In this document: in pieces, positions 21,101 to 28,292 of the stretch
Layout: every line of letters starts with the position of its first letter
Position numbering within the stretch: the stretch's first letter is position 1
From: Mesorhizobium sp. M7A.F.Ca.US.008.03.1.1
Lineage (GTDB): Bacteria; Pseudomonadota; Alphaproteobacteria; Rhizobiales; Rhizobiaceae
Assembly: GCF_003997495.1 (NCBI RefSeq)
Contig: NZ_RZRU01000004.1
Location: forward strand, 62,001 to 126,000
Direction: 5' to 3'
Length of the DNA: 64,000 nt
Notes under the pieces: model-generated
The model's input: the letters and a program-made list of their open reading frames with translations, nothing else
Databases searched by the model: none
What the model was told of the DNA's origin: nothing
Made by a program: the position numbers and the translations under genes

Positions 21101-21313
21101 GCGGCCGCCGCCTTTGAGAGGAGCCTCACCACTGCAGCCGAGCAAAACGCCGTACCCATCCTGATCGGAACCTATGAGACGCTCAGATCATCGAATGTCT
21201 CGCCCGAACTGCTCCGTCGCTACAGCGATCGTGTCGAAACGGCAAGGAAGTCAGCCGAGCCTGGCGAACCGCTGATCGTGAACCCCGAACCGGAACTGCG
21301 GGCCAGCCGATAG
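18140..21313 (+). CDS. Class III cyclase-like / AAA ATPase / TPR-rich signalling protein
   Basis: A 1057-aa protein with three parts. Residues about 33-210 form a class III nucleotidyl cyclase domain: metal-binding D44 in CYDLVGST, D88 in VEVGDGGVAMF and VRVGVATSMAL. The ribose-binding Asn of the NxxxR motif is replaced (GPAFALAARLQ, A161..R165), so cyclase activity is doubtful. Residues about 225-560 are a STAND/AAA-type ATPase with Walker A GEAGIGKS at 259-266 and Walker B LVLFVEDIHWID. The remainder is helical and repeat-like, resembling the TPR part of CyaA/AfsR-like regulators. There is no DNA-binding domain that I can see. GTG of the YcaO gene overlaps its TAG stop, so it is tightly coupled to that enzyme. 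The ATG at 18140 was chosen for the AGGGTG upstream; 18092 is an alternative. Confidence 0.85.
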   Translation: MSDRSRVDVPRAGTGLRLPVGAGLIDDGAQARHERRVLTALCYDLVGSTELLGLLGIEDFEELILAFQLAAKEAIASCSGTVRVEVGDGGVAMFPVDLGAKDSASLAISAGLAIVKACKRLAAEKGRSDLHVRVGVATSMALILKGDTAAAQDTVTGPAFALAARLQAIARSDTVFVSNDTRNLTRRSHVFSFCGAHLIKGFAQPEQVWQALSHKRKVDRFFAFGRLASPLIDRTDEAKLIHQCWTEAVSGRGQVILIEGEAGIGKSRILHEVRRRTRFQRDKLLLFQCMPGDSRSTLYPLRQAMLGNFDAGEPALTSTLVAEVFAAHDVHDGEVVDIFSFLLGAEGASSGFQEMDPDVIREKADWAARRALQAMCAGGPLVLFVEDIHWIDLTSKQLLGELAKLVPSCPVLLIVTTRPGFGDWLDGKSKHVLLAPLEHADTLQAIATMWPQGKRALAPEPELIELVERVTGGVPLFIEEVCQWMAEDIANRTEQLPQGASLGRASVLETVLDARLEPLGRAREVARAAAVAGGRSSLDLLSALLPEFDQGTISAALDALGEAGFVRARHAGVSLYAFRHALIQETIYNGTLRKRRQTLHQRLYAAVNGNRSIARWLTTAALADHAERGGLLEEAIGEFVNAGMESSSRSAMTEARQLLEHAIGLCEQISDHDRQDALRLSAMVALGPILTAVEGPNSEHARKLYDDGVKIARRRPMAERAKWFPIYWGWWFTGSIVDGERAQAVVSDLTEVNDPEIQLQARHCLWAVDFNRGDHSGCIAAIDAGLPLYDVGQGHANATRFGGHDARVCGLAHRALSLWFSGRATSALRSMSEARRWAQQTGHVSSITHACINDAMLSCYRRDFAALRHVIADLRQLTARYHLPSLAVSAQIFEGWCDGNAGHLEQGKDKMREGLGLHGKVQTPEDEPVYCGMLAELLARSGETDQALALLHSAVAEAEAGGSCYWLAELHRRIAQLLVLVKAEASQAAAAFERSLTTAAEQNAVPILIGTYETLRSSNVSPELLRRYSDRVETARKSAEPGEPLIVNPEPELRASR

Positions 21314-22461
21314 TGGAACAGTATGAGCGCATTGGTCCTCCTGCAGACGAGGCGCTGGCGTATCTGATGTCGATGCGACAAGCGTTGGGCATCACCCGTA
21401 TCGCGGATATCACCGGCTTGGACCGCGTTGGCATCCCGGTCGTGCAGGCAACGAGGCCGTTCTCGTTTTCAAACGCAGTTGCGCAGGGAAAGGGCGCCAG
21501 CCTAGCTCGCGCCGCGATATCGGCCATTTTGGAATCCGCTGAAGGGTTTTTCGCCGAGCGCATCGAATATTTTGACGTCGTCCACGGTTCGGCCAAGTCG
21601 CTCGAGATACCCTCCGGGCGATATGAAACTTGGCTGCGAGAGCCTGCACTTGCTGATTGGCGAGACAAGGAAACGGCCTGGGTCTCAGCGGAGAACCTGC
21701 TAAGCGGCAGCTGCGAGTTCGTTCCGCTGGAATTGGTGCACACGGCCTATCTCGTACCGCCCAGCCCCTGTGACGGAATTTTCACGCCAACGACAACCGG
21801 ACTGGCGGCCGCGCTTGATGAAACAGACGCCGTCACGCACGGCATACTGGAATGCGTTGAACGGGATGCGATCGCCCGCGCTCTCAAGACGCATGGCTTT
21901 CTGCAACATGAGCGAATCGATCCGGCGACCATCGATGACGCAAGGGTCCTGACGCTGTTGGATGAACTTGCACGAAAAGACATGATCGTCGGCCTTTGGC
22001 TCGCGCCGTCGCCTGTCGGCCTGCCAGTGATCTGGTGCCATCTGATGGAAAGCAATCCTCGCGAAACGGCACTCCTCAATCTGCCAGCCGATGGTTCGGC
22101 CGCTGCATTCGATCCGGCGGCAGCTGTCGTCCAAGCGATCCATGAGGCGGCGCAGGCAAGGCTTGCGGCGATATCGGGTGCGCGCGATGACATTACCCGG
22201 GCGTCTTATCCGAAATATCCGGACTGGCAGCTTATCGCGGCACACCGGCAACTGATCACCGGCGGCCGCAAGGATGTGAGTTTCGCCAGCCAGCCTGCCT
22301 ATCGAGCGGCGGCCGGCGAGACCTTGTTGCGCAGCCTTCTCACCAGGCTGGAGGAAAGCGGAATTTGCGCTGTGTACCTAGTCCGCCTTAACACCAGCCC
22401 TTGGAACCGGCTGTCGGCCGTCAGGATAATTATCCCCCAATTGTACCCGCTGGTGGAGTGA
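21313..22461 (+). CDS. YcaO-domain cyclodehydratase / thioamidase-type enzyme
   Basis: A 382-aa YcaO enzyme starting at GTG within TAGTG, overlapping the upstream stop by one base. YcaO ATP-binding features are seen: RPFSFSNAVAQGKG near 48-61, S70 to E77 (SAILESAE, with Gly where Arg is common), HGILECVERDAIAR at 176-189 and the characteristic IHEAAQARLAAISGARDD at 276-293. YcaO enzymes activate backbone amides with ATP to make azolines, thioamides or macroamidines in ribosomally made peptides, or modify proteins. With TfuA next door the predicted reaction is thioamidation or azoline formation. The C-terminus ends PQLYPLVE and has only part of the proline-rich pattern of classical azoline-forming members. 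No docking-domain (E1-like) gene is present. Confidence 0.93.
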   Translation: MEQYERIGPPADEALAYLMSMRQALGITRIADITGLDRVGIPVVQATRPFSFSNAVAQGKGASLARAAISAILESAEGFFAERIEYFDVVHGSAKSLEIPSGRYETWLREPALADWRDKETAWVSAENLLSGSCEFVPLELVHTAYLVPPSPCDGIFTPTTTGLAAALDETDAVTHGILECVERDAIARALKTHGFLQHERIDPATIDDARVLTLLDELARKDMIVGLWLAPSPVGLPVIWCHLMESNPRETALLNLPADGSAAAFDPAAAVVQAIHEAAQARLAAISGARDDITRASYPKYPDWQLIAAHRQLITGGRKDVSFASQPAYRAAAGETLLRSLLTRLEESGICAVYLVRLNTSPWNRLSAVRIIIPQLYPLVE

Positions 22462-22465
22462 CCGG

Positions 22466-23191
22466 ATGCGGCCCTGGCTTCTTTTCGCCGGACCCACGCT
22501 ATCGCATGCGGAGGCACTGCAGGTGGCCGACGTGATCTGCCTGGGGCCCGCCGTGCAGGGATCGATCATAGCCTCCGTGCAGCGCTACGACCCGGCTGCC
22601 ATCATCATTATCGACGGCGCCTTCCAAGCTGAGCCGGCAGTGAGGCACAAGGAGATACTGTGGGCGGTCAGCCAGGCCATCCCGGTGATTGGTGCTGGAA
22701 GCATGGGAGCCCTGCGAGCCGCCGAGCTTTACCCATACATGCACGGCGTTGGCCTTATCTACCGATGGTACCGCCGCTTTGCTTTCCTGCCTGATGACGC
22801 AGTGGCAGTGCTGTATGGTCCGAAGGTGGTGAATTTTTCGCCACTGACCCACGCTTTGGTTGATTTGCGAATGACAGTCCGCGCCGCCTGGAGGCGGAAC
22901 CTGATCTCCGCCGACTTGTCAGGAAAGCTTGAGAATGCGGCCCGGAACCTCAATTTTCGGGAACGTACGCTGTCGCGAATGGTCCGCGAGGCAACACCGG
23001 AAGCCGGTGACCATGATATCGAAGTCTGCCGGCAAATCCTCGCGGGAGCTTTCGTTCAGCAAAAGAAACGCGACGCACTGTCAGCTCTGCAGCTTATACG
23101 CGAAAATGCTTTGGTGCCGGCGGAATTGACGAATTTCAAAATGACGATCGCGTTTCTTCAAGATTTGGAGGACGCCGGCTTGGCAATCTGA
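22466..23191 (+). CDS. TfuA-like core domain protein
   Basis: A 241-aa TfuA family protein beginning 4 bp after the YcaO stop. The family signature is clear: WLLFAGPTLSHAEAL at the N-terminus, IIIIDGAFQAEPAVRHKEIL near 46-65 and IGAGSMGALRAAELYPYMHGVG at 75-96 (quoted in part as GAGSMGALRAAEL). TfuA was named from the trifolitoxin locus of Rhizobium, and TfuA homologues accompany YcaO enzymes in thioamide-forming systems, where they are thought to provide sulfur handling. The spacing and strand leave little doubt that it works with the YcaO protein here. Confidence 0.93.
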   Translation: MRPWLLFAGPTLSHAEALQVADVICLGPAVQGSIIASVQRYDPAAIIIIDGAFQAEPAVRHKEILWAVSQAIPVIGAGSMGALRAAELYPYMHGVGLIYRWYRRFAFLPDDAVAVLYGPKVVNFSPLTHALVDLRMTVRAAWRRNLISADLSGKLENAARNLNFRERTLSRMVREATPEAGDHDIEVCRQILAGAFVQQKKRDALSALQLIRENALVPAELTNFKMTIAFLQDLEDAGLAI

Positions 23192-23258
23192 CGACAGCGT
23201 TGCTGGTGATACTTGGTGCAATTTACGAAGTACAAGCGTCGTGCTAGTGTCGCGGACT

Positions 23259-24458
23259 ATGAGAGGGGCCGGGCAATTGGACGCGCTCGATGTCGCCGGT
23301 CGGGCGATGATGTCGGTCGGAACACGCTTCCTGCTATACCCACAAGCGCCTCACCTTTCCGGGTACGAAAAACCCGAGGCGGTCTGGATTTCAACATCGC
23401 CCGGTTTGATCCATCCGGGCCCGGAAGATCATCGCATATACGTGCGTGATCCCGTGCTGGACAAGCAGCCGTACGAGTATCCCTACCTGCCGCCTTTCGT
23501 TGGCGCCTGTTTCCCACCAGCCGAACCCGGCTTTGATGGTCATTTCGACAACCTCTCTCCTCAGTCGCGCCAGTTCCTGGCGGCGCATGCGTTCGCGGCT
23601 GCGAGCCGGGTGTTGGACATCTGGGAGAGCTACCTGGGTAAGCCGATTGTCTGGTACTTCGCCGAAACATACGAGCGGCTTGAGATCATTCCCTGGGTTG
23701 ACTGGGAGAATGCACAATCGGGGTTTGGATATCTGGAGCTTGGCCGCGAGCGTGGAGCCGACGGGCGCGGTCATCCGTACGCCCTGAACTTCGACGTGAT
23801 CGCGCATGAAATGGGTCACGCCGTACTCTTTTCTCTCTTCGGAGTGCCCAAGGAAGGCCTGCAGGACAGCGACTTTGGGCCGTTCCACGAAGCCAACGCC
23901 GATCTGATTTCGCTGCTTTCGTTCCTGCATTTCGACAGCGGGATGGATCGATTGTTACGGCACAGCCAGGCAAACCTGCTTGTCCTCAACGAGCTCAACC
24001 GCATCGCCGAGCTGACGGGCGACAGCCAGATCCGCATCGCCAGCAACTCGCGCAAGATGTCGGAAGTGACCGAAGAGATTCATGACAGGTCTCGCCCATT
24101 CACGGGAGCTGTGTTCGATACCCTGGTCGATCTCTATCACGCCGGCCTGGTGCGACAGGGCCTGGCCGACGAGCGCCTGCTTGGTTTCGACATCAGGCAG
24201 GTTAGCGAAGCCGACATGCGGCGCATTTCTAACTTCACGGGCGATGCATTCCGAGCCCGTCCGTTCCTTTTCAAGACCGAGCTAATCAAGGCGCGCGACG
24301 ATGTCGCGCTGGCGCTCGCGCGCGCATGGGCGCGCCTCGATGCCGATCATCTCACATTCGCGGTCGCAGCCTCCACCATCATCGAAGTGTCCGACCGCAT
24401 CGGCCCGGCGCTAGCGGCAGGCTTCGAAGAGAACTTCAGATGGCGGGAAATTTTATGA
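23259..24458 (+). CDS. Gluzincin-type zinc metalloprotease of the YcaO-TfuA locus
   Basis: A 399-aa (from ATG 23259) predicted soluble metalloprotease. The zinc motif HEMGH is at residues 183-187 in FDVIAHEMGHAVLFSL, and the third ligand is E211 in FHEANADLISLL, 24 residues on, the spacing of M4-like gluzincins. No signal peptide or transmembrane segment is evident, so it probably acts in the cytoplasm. In this setting it may remove a leader from, or degrade, a YcaO-modified substrate; that is inference. A GTG at 23241 in the same frame is an alternative start, and no strong Shine-Dalgarno sequence decides between them. The gap to tfuA is 67 bp with no convincing extra gene. Confidence 0.8.
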   Translation: MRGAGQLDALDVAGRAMMSVGTRFLLYPQAPHLSGYEKPEAVWISTSPGLIHPGPEDHRIYVRDPVLDKQPYEYPYLPPFVGACFPPAEPGFDGHFDNLSPQSRQFLAAHAFAAASRVLDIWESYLGKPIVWYFAETYERLEIIPWVDWENAQSGFGYLELGRERGADGRGHPYALNFDVIAHEMGHAVLFSLFGVPKEGLQDSDFGPFHEANADLISLLSFLHFDSGMDRLLRHSQANLLVLNELNRIAELTGDSQIRIASNSRKMSEVTEEIHDRSRPFTGAVFDTLVDLYHAGLVRQGLADERLLGFDIRQVSEADMRRISNFTGDAFRARPFLFKTELIKARDDVALALARAWARLDADHLTFAVAASTIIEVSDRIGPALAAGFEENFRWREIL

Positions 24459-24488
24459 ACTGGTGATTGCAACGGAGGGAGTAACAAC

Positions 24489-25223
24489 ATGAGCGACGAT
24501 TTTCACCGACCGACTCTCACTTTTCCCGGCGGCGTATATAACGCCAGCCAAGTAAGGCTCTACGGCATTCCCGGGAGCAGGGGTCTCGTGTTTCCAGGAA
24601 GTTCAAAGGCCGTTGGCACAAAAAACACAAGCATTTCTTCAAATATATCTACGGCTGATCCAAAAAAAGATGCGGAAGTAAATGCGAAACTTAAAAAAAT
24701 GGTAGAAGAATTGAGGGGTAAAGGAAAAGATAAATTATCTGACGAAGAAGTTTTCAAAAAACTTATCACTATACCACCTTTTCCAATGCCTATAGGAATG
24801 TCGTATCAAATTGCACTCGACACGCGAAAGTTTGGAAAAATTGCTCTATCAACATTGATAACTCTCGATGAGGCGATGGCGGAAGGAAAATTGCTTTCTT
24901 GTGGTATTATTGTTAGTTATTCTTATGAAGGACATTGCTATGATCTACCAAAACCGAAAATTATGTTGATTCCAGCCTTTCCTGAAGAAATTCCACTCGA
25001 CGATTGCGGCTATGACAAGAAAAATAACCAAGATACGAGTGTCGAGGATAGATACATGCTTTGGATTGTCGACAAACTTGATGAGTGCATTGAATTCGAA
25101 ACGAACCAGGGGTTCGTCGAACAGATCGTTCTCGATGCCAATCTGCCGGGTAAGCGCTCACCCACGATGTATGCTTCCCGGATGATGATGGGGCATCGCG
25201 GGGGAAGACTTGGCGACTCATAG
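24489..25223 (+). CDS. Unrecognised 244-aa protein, AT-rich, candidate substrate of the YcaO locus
   Basis: I do not recognise this family. It starts behind an excellent ribosome-binding site (GGAGGGAGTAACAAC ATG), so it is probably well translated. Three zones are visible: residues 1-45, Gly/Pro-rich (TFPGGVYNASQVRLYGIPG); 55-95, lysine-rich and helical (KKDAEVNAKLKKMVEELRGK); and 96-244, a folded-looking part with four Cys (LLSCGII, GHCYDL, DDCGYD, DECIEF). The tail is Met/Gly/Arg-rich (YASRMMMGHRGGRLGDS). From about 24600 to 25100 the DNA is strikingly rich in A and T (runs such as CCAAAAAAAGATG), unlike every neighbour, while both gene ends match the local GC. This suggests recent transfer or a distinct origin. 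It may be the modified precursor or protein substrate, or an immunity or partner protein. Confidence 0.7.
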   Translation: MSDDFHRPTLTFPGGVYNASQVRLYGIPGSRGLVFPGSSKAVGTKNTSISSNISTADPKKDAEVNAKLKKMVEELRGKGKDKLSDEEVFKKLITIPPFPMPIGMSYQIALDTRKFGKIALSTLITLDEAMAEGKLLSCGIIVSYSYEGHCYDLPKPKIMLIPAFPEEIPLDDCGYDKKNNQDTSVEDRYMLWIVDKLDECIEFETNQGFVEQIVLDANLPGKRSPTMYASRMMMGHRGGRLGDS

Positions 25224-25321
25224 ACGCGAGTGCGCGCATGACCTATCGCGGGTTGTCGCCGGCCAGCCCCAGCCCGGCTTGCAGTTGTTGTTGGATAACG
25301 CAGGCAGACGGGGCACCTAGT

Positions 25322-25798
25322 CTAGCGGATCAGCAGCGCCGTGCCCCAAAGCCCGAGTGCGAACACCGTATGTGACACCAGGTTCAGCGCACGGATCAGC
25401 ATCGGGTTGGGCCGCTTCGAGGCGGCCCAACCGGCGCCCATGCCGGGTGCCAGCAGGAACCAGCCGGCGCCGACGGTGACGATGCCGAGGATGAAGGCCG
25501 GCAGGAATGTCGGCGCGGCAAGCCAGCCCGCTCCGGCCAGCACCACCAGGATGATGCCGTAGACGATGCCGACAAAATAGTGAAAGGCCCAACCCAGCGC
25601 CTTTTCATGCGCGTACGGTGTGGCATCGCCGATATCGTCGTGGAAGACCTTGTCACGGAGATGCCAGACCCAGCGACCGACCGGCCCCCAGTTCGGCCGT
25701 GGCTGGCCGAACGCCTTGTGCAGGAAGATGGCCCAGATATCCATCAGCACGGTGGCGCCGATGCCGATCGCGATAGCGCGCCAGAAGATGTCAAACAT
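25322..25798 (-). CDS. DUF2938 family membrane protein
   Basis: A 158-aa protein with about four transmembrane helices (AIAIGIGATVLMDIWAIFL, FHYFVGIVYGIILVVLAG, FLPAFILGIVTVGAGWFLL and the C-terminal HTVFALGLWGTALLI). The conserved pattern NWGPVGRWVWHLRDKVFHDDIG matches DUF2938. Function is unknown. The start at 25798 follows a GGGGGG run (rc) and begins at the first helix; a longer open frame to 25939 overlaps the neighbouring peroxiredoxin gene and is not preferred. Confidence 0.8.
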   Translation of the reverse strand: MFDIFWRAIAIGIGATVLMDIWAIFLHKAFGQPRPNWGPVGRWVWHLRDKVFHDDIGDATPYAHEKALGWAFHYFVGIVYGIILVVLAGAGWLAAPTFLPAFILGIVTVGAGWFLLAPGMGAGWAASKRPNPMLIRALNLVSHTVFALGLWGTALLIR

Positions 25799-25877
25799 CG
25801 CCAGGATCCCCCCAAAGCAAGCCATGAACGACAAGCGCCATCGCGGTTGCGGTCCCCGCCCGACGCCGCGCTGAAGT

Positions 25878-26360
25878 TCAGAGCTGTCCCAGAATATGAG
25901 CCGCGCCGGACTCGTCGACACCAGGCTTGGTCTCGACATTGAGCGCGGTGACCTTGCCGTCGTCGACGATCATCGAAAACCGCTTCGAACGCAGCCCCAT
26001 GCCGCCGGCGGAAAGGTCATTGTCGAGGCCCACCGCCTTGGCGAAATCGCCACTGCCGTCGGCGAGGAACAGGATCTTGCCCTCGCCGCCGGTGAAGCGC
26101 GCCCAGGCGCCCATGACATGGACGTCATTGACCGAAACGACGGCGATGGTGTCGACGCCGCGCGCCAGGATGGCGTCATGGTTCTCGAGATAGCCGGGCA
26201 AATGGTTGTTGCTGCAGGTCGGTGTGAAGGCGCCGGGAACCCCAAACAGAACGACCTTCTTGCCAGAGAAGATCTCGGTCCCGGTGATCGGCTTGGCGCC
26301 GTCGTCGGTCATCGTCTTGAAGGTCACGTCAGGCAGCTTGTCGCCAACGGAAATGGTCAT
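25878..26360 (-). CDS. Peroxiredoxin (Prx5/AhpE-like, type II Prx)
   Basis: A 160-aa thiol peroxidase reducing H2O2 and alkyl hydroperoxides. The peroxidatic Cys lies in VPGAFTPTCSNNHLPGY near residue 49, and the resolving or structural SAGGMGLRSKRFSMIVDDGKV region matches the Prx5 subfamily. The start at 26360 (MTISVGDKLPDVTF) is the family start. Its cytoplasmic role is antioxidant defence, and it is likely monocistronic. Family length is normal. Confidence 0.93.
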   Translation of the reverse strand: MTISVGDKLPDVTFKTMTDDGAKPITGTEIFSGKKVVLFGVPGAFTPTCSNNHLPGYLENHDAILARGVDTIAVVSVNDVHVMGAWARFTGGEGKILFLADGSGDFAKAVGLDNDLSAGGMGLRSKRFSMIVDDGKVTALNVETKPGVDESGAAHILGQL

Positions 26361-26445
26361 GGATTCCTCGCTTGGGAAAATCGGGAAGGACGTGTCTTTG
26401 CGTAGCGAACTCAACGGCTTCCTGCAACCGTTCGGACAGGCTGGA

Positions 26446-27252
26446 TCAAGGGAAAGGCAGAACCCCTTCGACCGCGCCCGCCGAACTCGTCAGCGTGTAG
26501 TGAAGCCCGCCATCCGTCGGCGTCGTCGACGGGCGATCGAGGATCGGCACGGTGAAAATCAGCTTGCCGTCCTTTTCGCTGCGGGCCGGGGTGCCGAACA
26601 TGTAGTCCCGCTCACCGGCAACGAAGAAATCCGCCGCCGCCGGATCGCCGGGAAAGCTCGCCTCGACAATCAGCGTCTCGTGGTCGCCCGGCAGCACATT
26701 GATGCCGAAATCGGACCTCGCGGGCGCAGGCAGTGCCGTAAAACTCGCCTTCACCAGCGCGGCGTCCTCGGCATTGTCCGGATCGGAGGCGGGGTCGACC
26801 GTCAGCCGCGTCTGCACCGGAATGCAGATCGTTTCGCAGATGCCGAGAAAGATGTCGGCATCGATCACCGCCGGCTGGTTCGGCGTCGCCAGCGTGAACG
26901 TCACCGGCAGAGAAACCGGATAGTTGTAGCCTGCCCATTTGCCATAGCCATCGTCATGGCGTTGGGGGGCAGGAAATGCCAGAGCGGCGTCGGCGATGTT
27001 GGTGCTGGCTGAAATGTCGAGTTGCGGCGGCACGCCCGCGTCGCCCGGATCGCGCCAGTAGGTCTTCCAGCCGGGCTTGAGCGCTATGTCGAGAACGCCC
27101 TGTATGCGGCCGGCATCATCGGCTTTGCCTGATGTCACCAGCCGGACCTTGCCGCCTTCGCTGCTGTACCACGCCGACGAAGAGGCGCCGGCGGGAAGAG
27201 CGGTTGCCGATCCGATGGCGGCGCCGAGCAGCAGGATTTTCAAGCTTCGCAT
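26446..27252 (-). CDS. DsbD-alpha-like periplasmic thiol-redox protein
   Basis: A 268-aa exported protein with an N-terminal signal peptide (LLLGAAIGSATALPAGASS). The mature part resembles the N-terminal domain of DsbD (DsbD-alpha): GWKTYWRDPGDAGVPPQLD, DGYGKWAGYNYPVSLP and the cysteine pair in FLGICETICIPVQT. There is no membrane or thioredoxin domain, so it is a stand-alone alpha domain as common in rhizobia. It probably accepts or donates electrons to periplasmic disulfides, perhaps in copper or cytochrome maturation; its partner is unknown. Confidence 0.85.
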   Translation of the reverse strand: MRSLKILLLGAAIGSATALPAGASSSAWYSSEGGKVRLVTSGKADDAGRIQGVLDIALKPGWKTYWRDPGDAGVPPQLDISASTNIADAALAFPAPQRHDDGYGKWAGYNYPVSLPVTFTLATPNQPAVIDADIFLGICETICIPVQTRLTVDPASDPDNAEDAALVKASFTALPAPARSDFGINVLPGDHETLIVEASFPGDPAAADFFVAGERDYMFGTPARSEKDGKLIFTVPILDRPSTTPTDGGLHYTLTSSAGAVEGVLPFP

Positions 27253-27339
27253 GGCGGTGATTTGATCGTCCGTTCGTGGCTACACAATGAATTTCATGGC
27301 CTTGCCGGTATCATATTTGCGTGACTTGGAGGGAGGAGA

Positions 27340-28032
27340 ATGTTCGAGCCGGCGCCACAGGCTTTGGTCGAATCCAGCACGGCGCATCTTTTCGGCGCTT
27401 TGGAAACGCGTTACGCTCCCTTCATGGACTTGTTGCGCCACAAGAAGACGGTCGCCAGTTGCGGCTTTCTCGACGATCAGTTCCTGATTGCCATGCCCGG
27501 CATGAAGGACGACCGTTTCACGCGCTCGGTCATCTATGTCTGCGCGCACTCCGATGAAGGCGCCATGGGCCTGATCATCAACCAGACGCAGCAGATGCTG
27601 TTTCCGGACCTGCTCGTGCAACTGGGCATCATGAACGAGCAGGAGGCAATCCGCCTGCCGGCGCAGGCCCGCGATTTCGTCGTGCGCAATGGCGGCCCCG
27701 TGGACCGCAGCCGAGGCTTCGTGCTGCATTCGGGAGACTATCGGGTGGAATCGTCGCTGACCGTTTCCGACGACATCTGCCTGACCGCGACCGTCGACAT
27801 ATTGCGCGCCATATCGTCAGGCCGCGGGCCTCGTCATGCGCTGATGGCACTCGGCTATTCCGGCTGGGGCGCCGGCCAGCTGGAGACCGAGATCGCCGAG
27901 AATGGCTGGCTGACCTGTCCGGCCAATGCCGAGCTTCTGTTCGACACCGACATCGAGCGCAAATACGACCGGATCCTCGCCTCGATCGGCATCGACCTTG
28001 CGCATCTCAGCTTGGCGGCCGGGCACGCGTGA
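27340..28032 (+). CDS. YqgE/AlgH family protein
   Basis: A 230-aa UPF0301 protein. Conserved segments are [38 protein letters not shown] (seen in parts), [16 protein letters not shown] and [21 protein letters not shown]. The family (AlgH in Pseudomonas) has no proven biochemical function. The ATG at 27340 is preceded by GGAGGGAGGAGA, a very strong ribosome-binding site; an internal ATG at 27424 ([12 protein letters not shown]) would give the shorter usual length, so the first 28 residues may be an extension. Confidence 0.9.
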   Translation: MFEPAPQALVESSTAHLFGALETRYAPFMDLLRHKKTVASCGFLDDQFLIAMPGMKDDRFTRSVIYVCAHSDEGAMGLIINQTQQMLFPDLLVQLGIMNEQEAIRLPAQARDFVVRNGGPVDRSRGFVLHSGDYRVESSLTVSDDICLTATVDILRAISSGRGPRHALMALGYSGWGAGQLETEIAENGWLTCPANAELLFDTDIERKYDRILASIGIDLAHLSLAAGHA

Positions 28033-28033
28033 A

Positions 28034-28218
28034 TTCGTCATCCTAGGGCGTAGCAGGAGCGAAGCTCCGTCGCGGAGACCCTAGGATCCATCCGTGACGT
28101 TGGCAGATGGATGCAACGGCGCAGAATTCTGCACCGTCGCAACGCTTTGAAGTCATGGCATGGATCCTGGGGTCTGCGCTGCGTCGCTGCGCTCCTTGCT
28201 TCGCCCCAGGATGACGAA
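28034..28218. repeat. Nested palindromic intergenic repeat
   Basis: The outer arms TTCGTCATCCTAGGGCG (28034-28050) and CGCCCCAGGATGACGAA (28202-28218) are inverted copies with one mismatch. The inner arms GACCCTAGGATCCAT (28077-28091) and ATGGATCCTGGGGTC (28160-28174) are likewise inverted with one mismatch. The whole can fold into a long cruciform or stem with internal GC-rich arms (GGAGCGAAGCTCC is self-complementary). It sits after yqgE and before the convergent GGDEF/EAL gene. Such elements are widespread in rhizobial intergenic spaces, and this one may act as a bidirectional transcription terminator. Confidence 0.8.
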
Positions 28219-28292
28219 GCGACGGTCGTTTCAGCTAATTCTTGAGGTATGTTCCAAAGCCCACCTCGCCTGGACGATGCGCGTGAACCCGA

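Noticed and set aside
23192..23258. Search for a short precursor-peptide gene between tfuA and the gluzincin gene
   Set aside because: The 67-bp gap holds no frame with a start, ribosome-binding site and plausible core.
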